This document shows positions 22,397-31,791 of a stretch of DNA of 64,000 bases, piece by piece. The notes under the pieces were generated by a model. It had not been told where the DNA came from and searched no databases. It saw only the letters and a list, made by a program, of their open reading frames with translations. The stretch lies in contig CAYOOT010000005.1 of assembly GCA_964405665.1 (NCBI GenBank), forward strand, positions 1 through 64,000. Reading direction: 5' to 3'. The position numbers and the translations under genes are program-made. Position 1 is the stretch's first letter; each line of letters opens with the position of its first letter. This stretch comes from CAYOOT01 sp964405665 (GTDB taxonomy: Bacteria; Bdellovibrionota_C; UBA2361; SZUA-149; CAZDWZ01).

Positions 22397-24961
22397 TCAG
22401 AACCCTGCCCCGATCCCAAAATTAAATCTCCCAAACCTTTCCCCATTCACTCGATCTAAAGCAAAACCATATTCAGCGCTGATTGGTCCGATCGGAGTTT
22501 TATATCTTAAGCCGAATCCCGGAGAAAAACGTAAATCATTTATATTATGCGTATCTCCCGTGAAATCTCCATTATTTTCCAAAAAGGCTTGTCCCGCATC
22601 AAGAAAGGTCAATCCAATCAATGATTCCGTAAAATCCAACTGAAATTCCGATCGAAAATTAAAACTACGATCCCCTCCGACAATATCTCCATCAACTCCT
22701 CGCGGTCCAATCGCATTTCTGGAAAATCCCCGCAAACTGTCTCGGCCTCCCAGAAATAATCTTTGACTCAGAGGAATCACATCGGTATCGGAGAACGGTT
22801 GCAAATAAGTAAAATTAACATTATTTGCCCAGGTTAGATCCGATAAAAGGGGCAGATAAAAAGATTGTTGCGCATTAAAACCATAAAAATTAATTGTTGA
22901 TCCCATCCCTTTAAGCGAAGCTCGTGCTTGCACTAAAGTTCTTGCACCTTTTCTTGGGTTATAAAGACTATCTCTTAAATCCCAATCAAGTTGGGTATTG
23001 AAAATAGAAAGTCTTTTTTGCCCCACATCTGTCTGATCAATAATAATATCATCTGGCACATCATAAAGCCTCTCTTCAAAAACAGAATAAAAAATCCCCA
23101 GATTCAAATCCTTACTCAGCTTTCTTCTAAAGTTGGAAGAATATCCGATTCGATCGTAACTGTAAGATTCCAATAATTGCAAAGAATAGCGCGCAAACAG
23201 TTCGATAAAATGATCAAAGCCGCTATTATAAATATTTTGCGATGAAACTCCCAGGCGCAAGGTTCCGGCATCGAAAACATTTTCTCCGTTTCTTACAAAA
23301 CCATCCACTCCTAAAGTGACGGCCTTGCCACTACGCCATAAATTTTTCTGTCCCACTTCGCCCAATAAATGCAAGCCCTCTTCGGAATTTAGAGTTAATC
23401 CTAATTGAAAACTTCCAGTATCCCGTTCAACAACTTTAACTAAAATGTCTTCATTTTCCTGATCATAAATTCCATCTACTGGCAGAATTTCTACAGAACG
23501 AAAAAATCCTGTTTGGTATAGAGCTTCCTCAGAACGTTTAATTCTTTCATCAGATAAAACTTGATCTTTTTTAAAGGCTAATTTGGTAGTGATTAATTCA
23601 TTGTCGATATAATAATTTCCCCAGACCGAGATTTTGCCGGCTTTAATTTGAGGACCTGAGAAAATATCAATCCGCAACTCACCACTTTGCACTTGATAAG
23701 CAATTTCAATTTTAGCACTTAAATATCCTTTATTATAAAATAACTTCAATATTCTTCTTTTTTCATCTTCTGCTATTTTCTCGCTGAATAAATCTCCGGT
23801 TTTAAGCTTTTCTTCAATCTTTTCTTGCAGATCATAATCAATTGTTGTTTTACTTAAATAAGCATAAATAATTTTATTAATTTTATTTTCAGCTTTTTCC
23901 TTAATCTCAATTTGTAAATCCAAAAGATCAATTTCTTTGGTGGGGATCAATTTGAAAGAGACTTCGACATCAGGATATCCTGCCGCATCATAATATTTTT
24001 CGATTTCATTAAGATCGCTGGAAATCACTTCTTTAATCAATATCCCAGGCCGCCAATGCTTAAAAACAAACCAACCCTTAGGTCTAGATTCCATCAACTT
24101 TTCCAATTCACTGGAACTGAATTTTGTATTTCCCTGAAAAATAATTTCATTTAAGAAAACTCGATTACCTTCATTGATATTAATTAGATAATTTTTTCTC
24201 GATCCCTCTATCGGCAATTCTTCAAAATTTACCTCCGAGAAAAGATAACCTTGTTCTTCATACATTTTTGCTATTTCTCTGACTAGACTGCTGATCGCCG
24301 AAGGAGCAAAGGGCACAGTTCTTGTTTCTAAACGCAAAGGCCCTAATAATTCTACGGCAGAAAAAACAGTATTTCCCTTAAAATTGATGGTTATCGGATC
24401 CCGATGTTCAATTTTATAAATTAATTTTTTATTGGAAGAATTTTCCACATTTTCCACAGAGGATTGCCGAACCTCTGCTTGCAAATATCCTTCATTGCGT
24501 AAAGCCACCAATAAGGAAAGTTTAATATTTTTCAGATTGTTTTCACTATAGAGCTCTCCAATTTGCTCCCTTTGAATACTCTCTATTCTGCTCTTAACTT
24601 CCTGTGGCAGATCTCCTTCAATGACAATTGCTTCAATACGACTGGGTCTGTTTTCATCAATTGAACAGAAAATTTTCACATCTGGATATTGATCGTCCTT
24701 TTCCACCTTAAAATCTACATCGACATTTAAATACCCGCGCTGATAATAGTTTTTTTTGATATTAGCTACTGATTGCACTAAAACATCTTCTTTGAATTCT
24801 TCGGCAACTCTTAAACCGGAAAATCTTCTCAATTCCTGTTCCGAAAAAAGATGATTTCCTGAAAAATAAATTTTATAAATTCTAAAAGAAGAAGTATCTG
24901 CAAAACAAAGTGTGCAAAAAAGAAAGAATAAAAATAAAGATATTTTGATTCTACTTAACAC
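22397..24961 (-). CDS. Omp85-family outer membrane assembly protein (BamA/TamA type)
   Basis: Outer-membrane protein insertase of 854 aa. A signal peptide (about residues 1-21, LFCTLCFA) precedes multiple POTRA domains, recognisable by repeats such as IYFSGNHLFSEQEL, INFKGNTVFSAVEL, IIFQGNTKFSSSEL and SVWGNYYIDNELI; I count about five or six. A 16-strand-type barrel follows with the lock motif LRGFSRNAIGPRG near residue 740, and the chain ends in Phe (GIGAGF), as expected for Bam substrates. It overlaps the end of tamB by 11 nt, so the two are co-translated. TamB adjacency argues for a TamA role, while POTRA number and length favour BamA. In lineages with a single Omp85 it may do both. Confidence 0.9.
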   Translation of the reverse strand: MLSRIKISLFLFFLFCTLCFADTSSFRIYKIYFSGNHLFSEQELRRFSGLRVAEEFKEDVLVQSVANIKKNYYQRGYLNVDVDFKVEKDDQYPDVKIFCSIDENRPSRIEAIVIEGDLPQEVKSRIESIQREQIGELYSENNLKNIKLSLLVALRNEGYLQAEVRQSSVENVENSSNKKLIYKIEHRDPITINFKGNTVFSAVELLGPLRLETRTVPFAPSAISSLVREIAKMYEEQGYLFSEVNFEELPIEGSRKNYLININEGNRVFLNEIIFQGNTKFSSSELEKLMESRPKGWFVFKHWRPGILIKEVISSDLNEIEKYYDAAGYPDVEVSFKLIPTKEIDLLDLQIEIKEKAENKINKIIYAYLSKTTIDYDLQEKIEEKLKTGDLFSEKIAEDEKRRILKLFYNKGYLSAKIEIAYQVQSGELRIDIFSGPQIKAGKISVWGNYYIDNELITTKLAFKKDQVLSDERIKRSEEALYQTGFFRSVEILPVDGIYDQENEDILVKVVERDTGSFQLGLTLNSEEGLHLLGEVGQKNLWRSGKAVTLGVDGFVRNGENVFDAGTLRLGVSSQNIYNSGFDHFIELFARYSLQLLESYSYDRIGYSSNFRRKLSKDLNLGIFYSVFEERLYDVPDDIIIDQTDVGQKRLSIFNTQLDWDLRDSLYNPRKGARTLVQARASLKGMGSTINFYGFNAQQSFYLPLLSDLTWANNVNFTYLQPFSDTDVIPLSQRLFLGGRDSLRGFSRNAIGPRGVDGDIVGGDRSFNFRSEFQLDFTESLIGLTFLDAGQAFLENNGDFTGDTHNINDLRFSPGFGLRYKTPIGPISAEYGFALDRVNGERFGRFNFGIGAGF

Positions 24962-27900
24962 TTTGCTCCTTTTGGGTCGCAGGGTCCAATTCTGAATTCG
25001 GTGAACTCACTGGAGTCGAGGGATCAAGATCTATGTTCGCTTTTTCTGCAGGCAAGGCAAAAAATCCTGAACTGGTTGAGAGATCTTTATCTTCGCCGCC
25101 GCCTTTGGGTTTCGTAGTGGATCCGGGCCCCTCGGCAAGCTCAGGGCGAGCGGGTTCAGCGGAACCAGGGCTATTCGGCTTTGCAGTCGAATAGAAAAAG
25201 TTACTCACTTCTGAAGGAAAAATATTGTAACCAGAAAAACTGGATTGATAATTCACCCCAATCGCAAAACCCCCCGAGCTTTCACTCTTGGCCCGGCCTT
25301 CGGGAAGAGTTTCCAATCCGCCAAAAAACTTCAAATTGGAATTTAGTACATAATCTATTGTAACCGAGCCGGCTTGTTGTCGAGAAAGCTCCGATTGCAA
25401 ATGAAGTTCAAATTTATCAATAAGCGGCTTTTTTGCAGAAACTATCGGAATAAATTCTCCTGTTAAGGGAGAAAGTGCAGTTCCAAATTGGATTGAAGAA
25501 AGATTGGTTAAACTAGAAAAGCGATCGGCCAAACTAACTTCGGAAGCAGGATTGATTAAATCAGCAAGACCATAATGTTTACCCAACTTTTCATTTCTTC
25601 TTACAGCATCAAAACTTGTTCCAATTCCCAGTAATCCCTGAATATCTTCTTGCCGCAATCCGCTTTCCGAATGCAAAGATACTTCCGGATATTTTAATGT
25701 TCCGGATATTCCTAAAGTTATATGTTCATCTTCCGCGGCCTGATTTAGGACCACCGTTTCTGAAAGTAAGGAAATTTGCGGATCGGTATTGCCTGGCACA
25801 AAAAGTAGCTGTCCATTAATGATATCAAACTCTTTGGACTGCAAACCAAAAATTCCCTCAATCACTTCTACTTTTCCGGAAAAAAGTGGACGCGCTAAAT
25901 TTCCCGTAACTTTCAAATCACCTCTGAGCTCCGCTTGTGCAATATTAGTTTCTAAAACCAGTCCTTTTTCTGCTTTTAATCTCAGATCTAAAATAAAATC
26001 TTCCAAATATTGTCGATTCTCTTTTTTGATGGTCACGGGATAGGAATTTCCCGTAAGAAAATCAGTAATTGATTTGATAATGGTTAATAAACTTATTATT
26101 TTTTCATACAAAGCATTTTGCACCGCCACTTCTCCGCTAATTACCCAAGGCTGATTGGCATCTTTAAAAAGCCTTAAATTGCCATCTAATTCTAAATTTA
26201 AGTTATCCACCGGTTCAATCACGACATTGGGGAAATTTAATAATAAATTTACTTTTCTTGCCTCAGAAAAAATATCTTCTATCCGTCCCTGACCTTTCAA
26301 TATCGCTCCATTCATCCGTGCACTAATCTCACTAATGCTGAGATCTCCCGCAGTTAATTCCGCCAGCACAACACCATCAGTAAGACCGACAATATTATTG
26401 CCCAAGGGGAGTGCAAAAGAAAATTTAGCAAGCTTTAATGGTCCACTAAATTTAGGATCAAGCAAATCACCGCTGATTTGCAATTCTAAAGATAAATCTC
26501 CGGAGAGTTGTTCAAAGAAATCCTGTTTGGAAGATAAGGTACCCAGTTCCCAATTTCCGGTCAAAGTAGCATGCCAGCCTTGATGCAAATTTAGACCGCC
26601 TTTTAGCGTAATTTCCTTTTCTTGAACTTTGAATTTTACTTGAGAAAAATCCAAGTCACCTTTATTTAACAAAATTAATATCTTATCGCTTTGAATAATT
26701 CTAAATTGATCTTTTAAATAGCTAAAGCGGTTAATTTCAATTTTTCCATCTCCGGAATATAAATCATCGGCTTTAGAATGATAATGAAAGCTTCCTGCCA
26801 ATTCACCTTCGGCGTTACCTAACTGCTCTTTGGAAAATAAATACCCTAAAGGCAAGGAGGTTGAGAGCAATTCTAGTTCAAAATCATTTTTTGTTGTATC
26901 AGCCAACGGGCAAATAATATTTAAATTTAGCGTTCGATCGAAAAATTGGGCATTAGCAATCAATTTTTCCAAATTTCCACTAATTTTAAAATCAGATCTC
27001 TTCTGATCCAAGTTTTTTCCTAAAATTTTACTGGAAACAACGTTTCCAGTAATTTCATAAGCGGGGTTTTGAAGTTTTCCGGAAAGGAGCAATGTAGCAT
27101 CGATCTGATTTGATAAATTAGGAAAAATCTGGGAAAACTCTTTAATTTTGGCTAGTTCTAGTCCGGAAAATTTTGCTTCTCCTTTAATCTCTTCCCCTTC
27201 TAATAAATTAAATTTACCCAAAACTTTTCCGTTAAGCAAATTTGCCTCCAAATTTGCTTGCAAAAGATTTTCTGTCGGCATTAAAAATTGGATCTTCAAC
27301 TTATCCAAAGGCGCATTGAGCAAAGCAATATTATCGATTTCAGCTTTTCCTTCCAGAGAAATGCGATCGGCATTAAACTTGCCTTTTAAATCAAGATTAA
27401 CTTTGCTCTCCGGTAAAAGATAGGTGTTAATTCTTTTATTCTCCTCTTCCGATAAAACGGCAGAAAGCAAAGCAGCAAATTTATCGGCCCGATAAGAATT
27501 TAACTTTAAAGTTTCCAGTAAAAATTCTTTGGCTGCAAAAAAATAAGAAAAAGCGGCTTGCAAATCAATGTCTTTTTTTGAATCCTCGGTTAAAAAAACA
27601 TTTTCCACCGCAACACGATCTAAATTAACTAAAACATCGGCCTTGATCTGCTTGGGCTCTGTTCCGGCTTTTAAATAATAAATTCCCCCTTCCTTGAAAC
27701 CGGCCTGCACCAAGAGTTTAACTTGCGGGTTATTCAATTTTCCCTCAATTCTCCCCTCCGCTTTTAAATCAACCGGATTAATGCTTTTTAAAACACTTTC
27801 TTCAAAAGCCCTTGTGATGTAATCCTGTTTGGCTCTTGCAGAAAAATCCAAATTATAAAAACCTTCTTCTCCTAAAATAATTTCCCCTGTAGCAGTAGTT

Positions 27901-28646
27901 TCTGCTCCCAGGGCCTTTCCTAAAGTATTATCTCCAAAATAAACTTTGCCTAAACCGATTATCCCTCTTGTAGAAAAATCACCAAGTTTAATTTTTGCAC
28001 TAGAAGCAGGTGTGTAAAAAAAGTTGCTGCTGCTGGCCACAAAATCATAAGGTTTTTTGATGTCAAAATCTTGTTCAATAAAATCTATTTTCAGATCATC
28101 CCAGCTAACATAATTATCCGGCACCCCAAGAATTAATTGAGATTTCTTTTCCGGATCGGAATAAATATGGATATCGGTAACGTGGAACCCCCAGGTAGAA
28201 ATCCATTTTAAAAAAGGACTGCCCTCCAAATTTTCTCGACTTTTCTTTTTCGGGGGAAAAAGAAAAGCCAGTGTATTGATTAATCCCGTATCTTTTCCCA
28301 AACTATAAGCATTAGCACCTTCCAGTTTAAGATTCTCCAAACGCAACTCTTTTCTAAAAAGGGCGCTGGTATTAACAGCAATACTGATTCTATCCGCCCT
28401 GAAACCACCGCCATATTTTTTTTCTTCCGGGGAAACAATAGAAACATTTTCCACACTTGCTGCTAAGGGGAAAAAATGGACAACAGGGTGTTTTAAAGTG
28501 GCGACGCATTTAGTTCCGTCAGAAAAAATATTTCTTAGAAAATAGCCCAGCAGATAGTTAGAGGAAAATTTAACGAGCAGGATAAAAATAAGTAGATAGA
28601 AAAATACTTTTATGAATTTTTTTATGAATTTTTTCATCTCTCGCAT
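24951..28646 (-). CDS. tamB: TamB-like translocation/assembly or lipid-transport protein
   Basis: Very large (1231 aa) inner-membrane-anchored periplasmic protein. An N-terminal helix (FFYLLIFILLVKFSSNYLLG) is followed by an AsmA-like segment and a long beta-rich region of the bridge-like type. The C-terminal DUF490 domain shows QISLLSETVV, LGISGTLKYPEVSLHS and GLRQEDIQGLLGIG. TamB proteins span the periplasm and work with an Omp85 partner, encoded here immediately downstream. The last about 90 residues are Pro/Ser/Glu-rich low complexity and include a dispersed repeat (ARPELAEG, 25120-25171), so the tail is probably repeat-derived. The ATG overlaps the end of lipBA. An alternative ATG lies three codons in. 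Confidence 0.88.
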   Translation of the reverse strand: MREMKKFIKKFIKVFFYLLIFILLVKFSSNYLLGYFLRNIFSDGTKCVATLKHPVVHFFPLAASVENVSIVSPEEKKYGGGFRADRISIAVNTSALFRKELRLENLKLEGANAYSLGKDTGLINTLAFLFPPKKKSRENLEGSPFLKWISTWGFHVTDIHIYSDPEKKSQLILGVPDNYVSWDDLKIDFIEQDFDIKKPYDFVASSSNFFYTPASSAKIKLGDFSTRGIIGLGKVYFGDNTLGKALGAETTATGEIILGEEGFYNLDFSARAKQDYITRAFEESVLKSINPVDLKAEGRIEGKLNNPQVKLLVQAGFKEGGIYYLKAGTEPKQIKADVLVNLDRVAVENVFLTEDSKKDIDLQAAFSYFFAAKEFLLETLKLNSYRADKFAALLSAVLSEEENKRINTYLLPESKVNLDLKGKFNADRISLEGKAEIDNIALLNAPLDKLKIQFLMPTENLLQANLEANLLNGKVLGKFNLLEGEEIKGEAKFSGLELAKIKEFSQIFPNLSNQIDATLLLSGKLQNPAYEITGNVVSSKILGKNLDQKRSDFKISGNLEKLIANAQFFDRTLNLNIICPLADTTKNDFELELLSTSLPLGYLFSKEQLGNAEGELAGSFHYHSKADDLYSGDGKIEINRFSYLKDQFRIIQSDKILILLNKGDLDFSQVKFKVQEKEITLKGGLNLHQGWHATLTGNWELGTLSSKQDFFEQLSGDLSLELQISGDLLDPKFSGPLKLAKFSFALPLGNNIVGLTDGVVLAELTAGDLSISEISARMNGAILKGQGRIEDIFSEARKVNLLLNFPNVVIEPVDNLNLELDGNLRLFKDANQPWVISGEVAVQNALYEKIISLLTIIKSITDFLTGNSYPVTIKKENRQYLEDFILDLRLKAEKGLVLETNIAQAELRGDLKVTGNLARPLFSGKVEVIEGIFGLQSKEFDIINGQLLFVPGNTDPQISLLSETVVLNQAAEDEHITLGISGTLKYPEVSLHSESGLRQEDIQGLLGIGTSFDAVRRNEKLGKHYGLADLINPASEVSLADRFSSLTNLSSIQFGTALSPLTGEFIPIVSAKKPLIDKFELHLQSELSRQQAGSVTIDYVLNSNLKFFGGLETLPEGRAKSESSGGFAIGVNYQSSFSGYNIFPSEVSNFFYSTAKPNSPGSAEPARPELAEGPGSTTKPKGGGEDKDLSTSSGFFALPAEKANIDLDPSTPVSSPNSELDPATQKEQSVK
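25120..25171. repeat. Dispersed repeat within the tamB 3' end
   Basis: A GC-rich segment (CCCCTCGGCAAGCTCAGGGC core) is translated as ARPELAEG in tamB. It resembles the dispersed repeat known from many genomes that reads RPELVEG in one frame. It interrupts an otherwise AT-rich gene, in the non-conserved C-terminal tail. Confidence 0.55.
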
Positions 28647-30241
28647 GACAAATACTCAACAGGCATCTTGCCTGTTGAGTCAGCGCTATGTTGCCAGGCA
28701 TGATAGGAACTGCGCACCAAGGGCCCGGACTCGACATAGGAAAATCCTTTGCTTTCCCCGTAATGTTTGAATTCAAGAAATTCCTCGGGAGTAACATAAC
28801 GAAAAATCGGCAATTGTTTTTCTGTGGGTTGTAAATATTGGCCGACTGTAAGAATCTCCACTCCCGCTTCTCTTAAAGAATCCATTACTTCCAGCACTTC
28901 TTTAAAAGTTTCGCCTAAACCAACCATCACCCCGGATTTGGTTTTAATATTGGAATGTAGTTTTTTGGCATGTTTTAAAACATTAAGCGATCGCTTGAAA
29001 CTAGAGCCCGGACGAACTGTGCGATATAATCGGGGAACAGTTTCCACATTATGATTTAAAACACTAACTAAACCTGATTGTAAAATCATTTGCACTAATT
29101 CCAAATTACCTCGCATGTCCGGAATTAAGAGTTCAATTTTACAACTGGGATTTTGTGAAGAAATCGCTTTTACAGTCTGATTGAAATGTTCTGCTCCCAT
29201 ATCGGGCAAATCATCGCGATCCACTGAAGTAACTACCACATGCTTGAGGCCCAGTTCGGCTACGGCCTTACCCACTTTATAAGGCTCAAATGGATCCAGT
29301 GGCTGTAAGCTTTCTAAGGTGCCATCCTTTACTGCACAAAAACTACAACGTCTGGTGCATTGTTCACCCATGATCATAAAAGTAGCGGTATGATGAGTCC
29401 AACATTCTCCGATATTGGGACAACGGGCTTCTTCACAAACGGTTACTAAACGATGTTTCCTGATAATTTCATTTGTTTGAGAAAAATTTGCTGTTCCCGG
29501 AGCTTTAACCTTGAGCCAATCCGGGCGTGGAGCACGAGTTACTTTTTTCTCTTGTTTTTTTTCTTCCACTTCTAAATTAAAAATTTCGGCAAGACAGTTT
29601 ACAAAAACATTCTGCACTTTTTCCATTGAAGGTGCGGCAATACCTTTTTCCTGACAAAGTTCAGCAAGAGAAGTCATTACTAAGCCGTCTTGTCCGCAAG
29701 GAGAAATTAATTTAAAATATTCCAAATCAGTTGTGACATTTAGCGCTATACCGTGATAAGAAACCCATTTTTTAATACCAATTCCTAAAGAAGCTATTTT
29801 CTTCCATTGATCTTTAATATTTTTCAACCAAATTCCCGTTAACCCCGGTCGAGCTGAGGCTTCAAAACCGAATTTTCTCAGAGTTTGAATTCCTGCTTCT
29901 TCTATTTTTCTTAAAAAAATATGAACATCACGACCGTGACGATTTAAATCAAAAATTGGATAAGCCACTAATTGTCCCGGTCCATGAAAAGTTGCTTGTC
30001 CGCCTCGACCGATTTCAAACCAGGGGATTGCTTTTCCTGAGGAAGTGCTTTTACTTTTTGTCAGTTCTTCTTGAAAAGCGACTCCTCTTCCAACTGTATA
30101 AACTTCTTCTTGTTCGACAAGAATCAGAAAATCAACTAATTCAGGATCGGATATTTTTGCTTCTAAAAGATTTTGCTGCACTTCGAGAGTTTGCTCAAAA
30201 GGCTCAGGCGATATCCTTTTTATTACTCTTAAAAGATGCAT
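28634..30241 (-). CDS. lipBA: LipB-LipA fusion: octanoyltransferase plus lipoyl synthase
   Basis: One 535-aa polypeptide joins both steps of de novo lipoylation. Residues 1-223 are LipB: GRGGQATFHGPGQLVAYP (about 78-95), catalytic Lys in KIASLGIG (Lys148) and Cys in SPCGQDG (Cys182). A charged linker (224-237) leads to LipA (238-535), with auxiliary cluster CEEARCPNIGEC (Cys269/274/280) and radical-SAM motif CTRRCSFC (Cys295/299/302). The C-terminal RSSYHA retains the conserved arginine-serine that ligates the auxiliary cluster. The tail after it (DSTGKMPVEYL) is encoded by a palindrome. It lies 15 nt after aceF, whose lipoyl domain is a likely substrate, and overlaps tamB. No frameshift is seen, so the fusion appears genuine. 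Confidence 0.95.
   Translation of the reverse strand: MHLLRVIKRISPEPFEQTLEVQQNLLEAKISDPELVDFLILVEQEEVYTVGRGVAFQEELTKSKSTSSGKAIPWFEIGRGGQATFHGPGQLVAYPIFDLNRHGRDVHIFLRKIEEAGIQTLRKFGFEASARPGLTGIWLKNIKDQWKKIASLGIGIKKWVSYHGIALNVTTDLEYFKLISPCGQDGLVMTSLAELCQEKGIAAPSMEKVQNVFVNCLAEIFNLEVEEKKQEKKVTRAPRPDWLKVKAPGTANFSQTNEIIRKHRLVTVCEEARCPNIGECWTHHTATFMIMGEQCTRRCSFCAVKDGTLESLQPLDPFEPYKVGKAVAELGLKHVVVTSVDRDDLPDMGAEHFNQTVKAISSQNPSCKIELLIPDMRGNLELVQMILQSGLVSVLNHNVETVPRLYRTVRPGSSFKRSLNVLKHAKKLHSNIKTKSGVMVGLGETFKEVLEVMDSLREAGVEILTVGQYLQPTEKQLPIFRYVTPEEFLEFKHYGESKGFSYVESGPLVRSSYHAWQHSADSTGKMPVEYLSCER
28654..28680. repeat. 12-bp perfect palindrome at the 3' end of lipBA
   Basis: Arms 28654-28665 and 28669-28680 are perfectly complementary with a 3-nt loop. 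The palindrome encodes STGKMPVE, residues that follow the last conserved LipA motif, so it looks like an added C-terminal tail. Confidence 0.8.
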
Positions 30242-30256
30242 ACACGTTCTTTTTAC

Positions 30257-31552
30257 TTAGGCTAACAATAAGACAGGATCTTCTAATAAACGTTTCAACT
30301 CTGTTAAAAATTCACCGGCGATTACACCATCAATAATCCGATGATCCACAGAAAGAGTAAGTCTCATTACGGAACCAGCTTTTACTTCACCGGCAAGTAT
30401 TACCGGTTCATCTTGAATGGGACTTACCGCCAAAATTGCTCCTTGGCCCGGAGAAATAATCGCACTAAATTCCTCCACATCAAACATTCCCATATTGGAA
30501 ATACTAAATGTTCCACCCATTAAATCATCAGGCTTTGGTCGGCCGGCGCGGGAGCGTTGCACTAAACCACGAGCTTCTGAAACGATATCAACAAGCGGTA
30601 ATTGATCGGCATTTTTCAACACAGGAATTAATAAGCCATCAGGAACAGCAGTAACAATCCCCACATTCACAGCATGCGGTTGAACCAGATTATTTTCTGA
30701 AAAACTACAATTAATTCTCGGAACAACTCTCAAGGCTAATGCCGAAGCTTTGACAATCAAGTGATTGTAAGTAAGTCCTTCGTACTGCGCAAGTGGTTTT
30801 AAACTGTTTCTTAATTTCCTTAAAGCATCAATATTGATTTTACTTGTGGCAAAGAAATGAGGAATTGTGTTGCAACTTTCCACCATCCGCGAAGCGATTG
30901 CTTGTCGCATTTTTGAAAGTGGTTGCACGGCGCGTCCTTGTTGAGGAACAGAAGTTGTCACGCTTGGTCTTGTAACCATAGTTTCTGCTTGTCCGGCTGA
31001 ATCTTCAGCAACAGGGCCACCTAAAGCCTTTTCTATATCTTTCCTAACAATTCTTCCACCATCTCCGGTTCCACTTAAAGCCGCATAATCAACTCCATGA
31101 GTTTTTGCCAAATTTCTTGCCAAAGGTGAAATCTTAATTCGCTCCGGATCTTCTGACTGTCCGTTTAATTCTGCTACAGATTCGATGGCAGGTCTGTTAG
31201 TCGGGGGAGTTGCTGCTGCTACTGGAGCACTCACTTGAGGCTGAGGTGTTGGAGCAACTGCTGTTGTGGTTTGTGTCTGTGTCGATTGTGCCGTCATTGG
31301 TTTTGCTTGTTCTCCTTTTGCCCCGACTATTGCAATTACGGAACCAACTTTTACTTTTTCTCCCTTAGGGGCACAAATTTGAACTAAAGTGCCTTCATGA
31401 AAAGACTCTATTTCCAAATCGGCTTTGTCTGTGGCTACTTCTGCTAAAGCTTCGCCTCTTTTTACACTGTCGCCCTCTTGCTTGTACCATCTTAAAATTG
31501 TGCCCTCACTCATGGTGTCACTTAACTGAGGCATAGTTATTTCAACAGACAT
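30257..31552 (-). CDS. aceF: Pyruvate dehydrogenase E2 (dihydrolipoyl acetyltransferase)
   Basis: E2 core of the pyruvate dehydrogenase complex, transferring acetyl groups from E1 to CoA. The 431-aa protein has one N-terminal lipoyl domain with lipoyl-Lys in ATDKADLE (about residue 43). A Pro/Ala/Gln/Thr-rich flexible linker follows (about 80-125). A peripheral subunit-binding domain comes next (ISPLARNLAKTHGVDY...GGRIVRKDIEKAL, about 140-175), then the catalytic domain with HRIIDG near residue 400. The ATG is preceded by AGGAGATT. lipBA follows immediately, linking the enzyme to its lipoylation system. E1 and E3 genes are not in the window. A branched-chain E2 is possible but less likely. 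Confidence 0.93.
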   Translation of the reverse strand: MSVEITMPQLSDTMSEGTILRWYKQEGDSVKRGEALAEVATDKADLEIESFHEGTLVQICAPKGEKVKVGSVIAIVGAKGEQAKPMTAQSTQTQTTTAVAPTPQPQVSAPVAAATPPTNRPAIESVAELNGQSEDPERIKISPLARNLAKTHGVDYAALSGTGDGGRIVRKDIEKALGGPVAEDSAGQAETMVTRPSVTTSVPQQGRAVQPLSKMRQAIASRMVESCNTIPHFFATSKINIDALRKLRNSLKPLAQYEGLTYNHLIVKASALALRVVPRINCSFSENNLVQPHAVNVGIVTAVPDGLLIPVLKNADQLPLVDIVSEARGLVQRSRAGRPKPDDLMGGTFSISNMGMFDVEEFSAIISPGQGAILAVSPIQDEPVILAGEVKAGSVMRLTLSVDHRIIDGVIAGEFLTELKRLLEDPVLLLA

Positions 31553-31625
31553 TTTTACAATCTCCTAATATTATTCCCGACAAAGTTTTGTAGTTATACG
31601 CAACAACTAAATTACAGGCAACACT

Positions 31626-31741
31626 GTAGGGGCAGGTCTTGTGCCTGCCCGCATAATTGCAAGAGACTAATTTTGTCCACTGGTAAAACGGGCAGTATAA
31701 ACACTAACATAAAGATAGTGTTTATGAAGACCTTCCCCTAC
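31626..31741. repeat. MITE/REP-like element, diverged or with insertion
   Basis: It starts GTAGGGGC and ends CCCCTAC like the other copies. The left module keeps a perfect hairpin (GGGCAGG/CCTGCCC at 31630-31650). The right module is interrupted by a second 10-bp hairpin (ATAAACACTA/TAGTGTTTAT) around 31695-31724. It lies between aceF and the flippase-GT2 gene. Confidence 0.65.
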
Positions 31742-31791
31742 AAACGATATAATCCTATCTAAATACCCAAATAAATTCTAGTCAGCAAATG

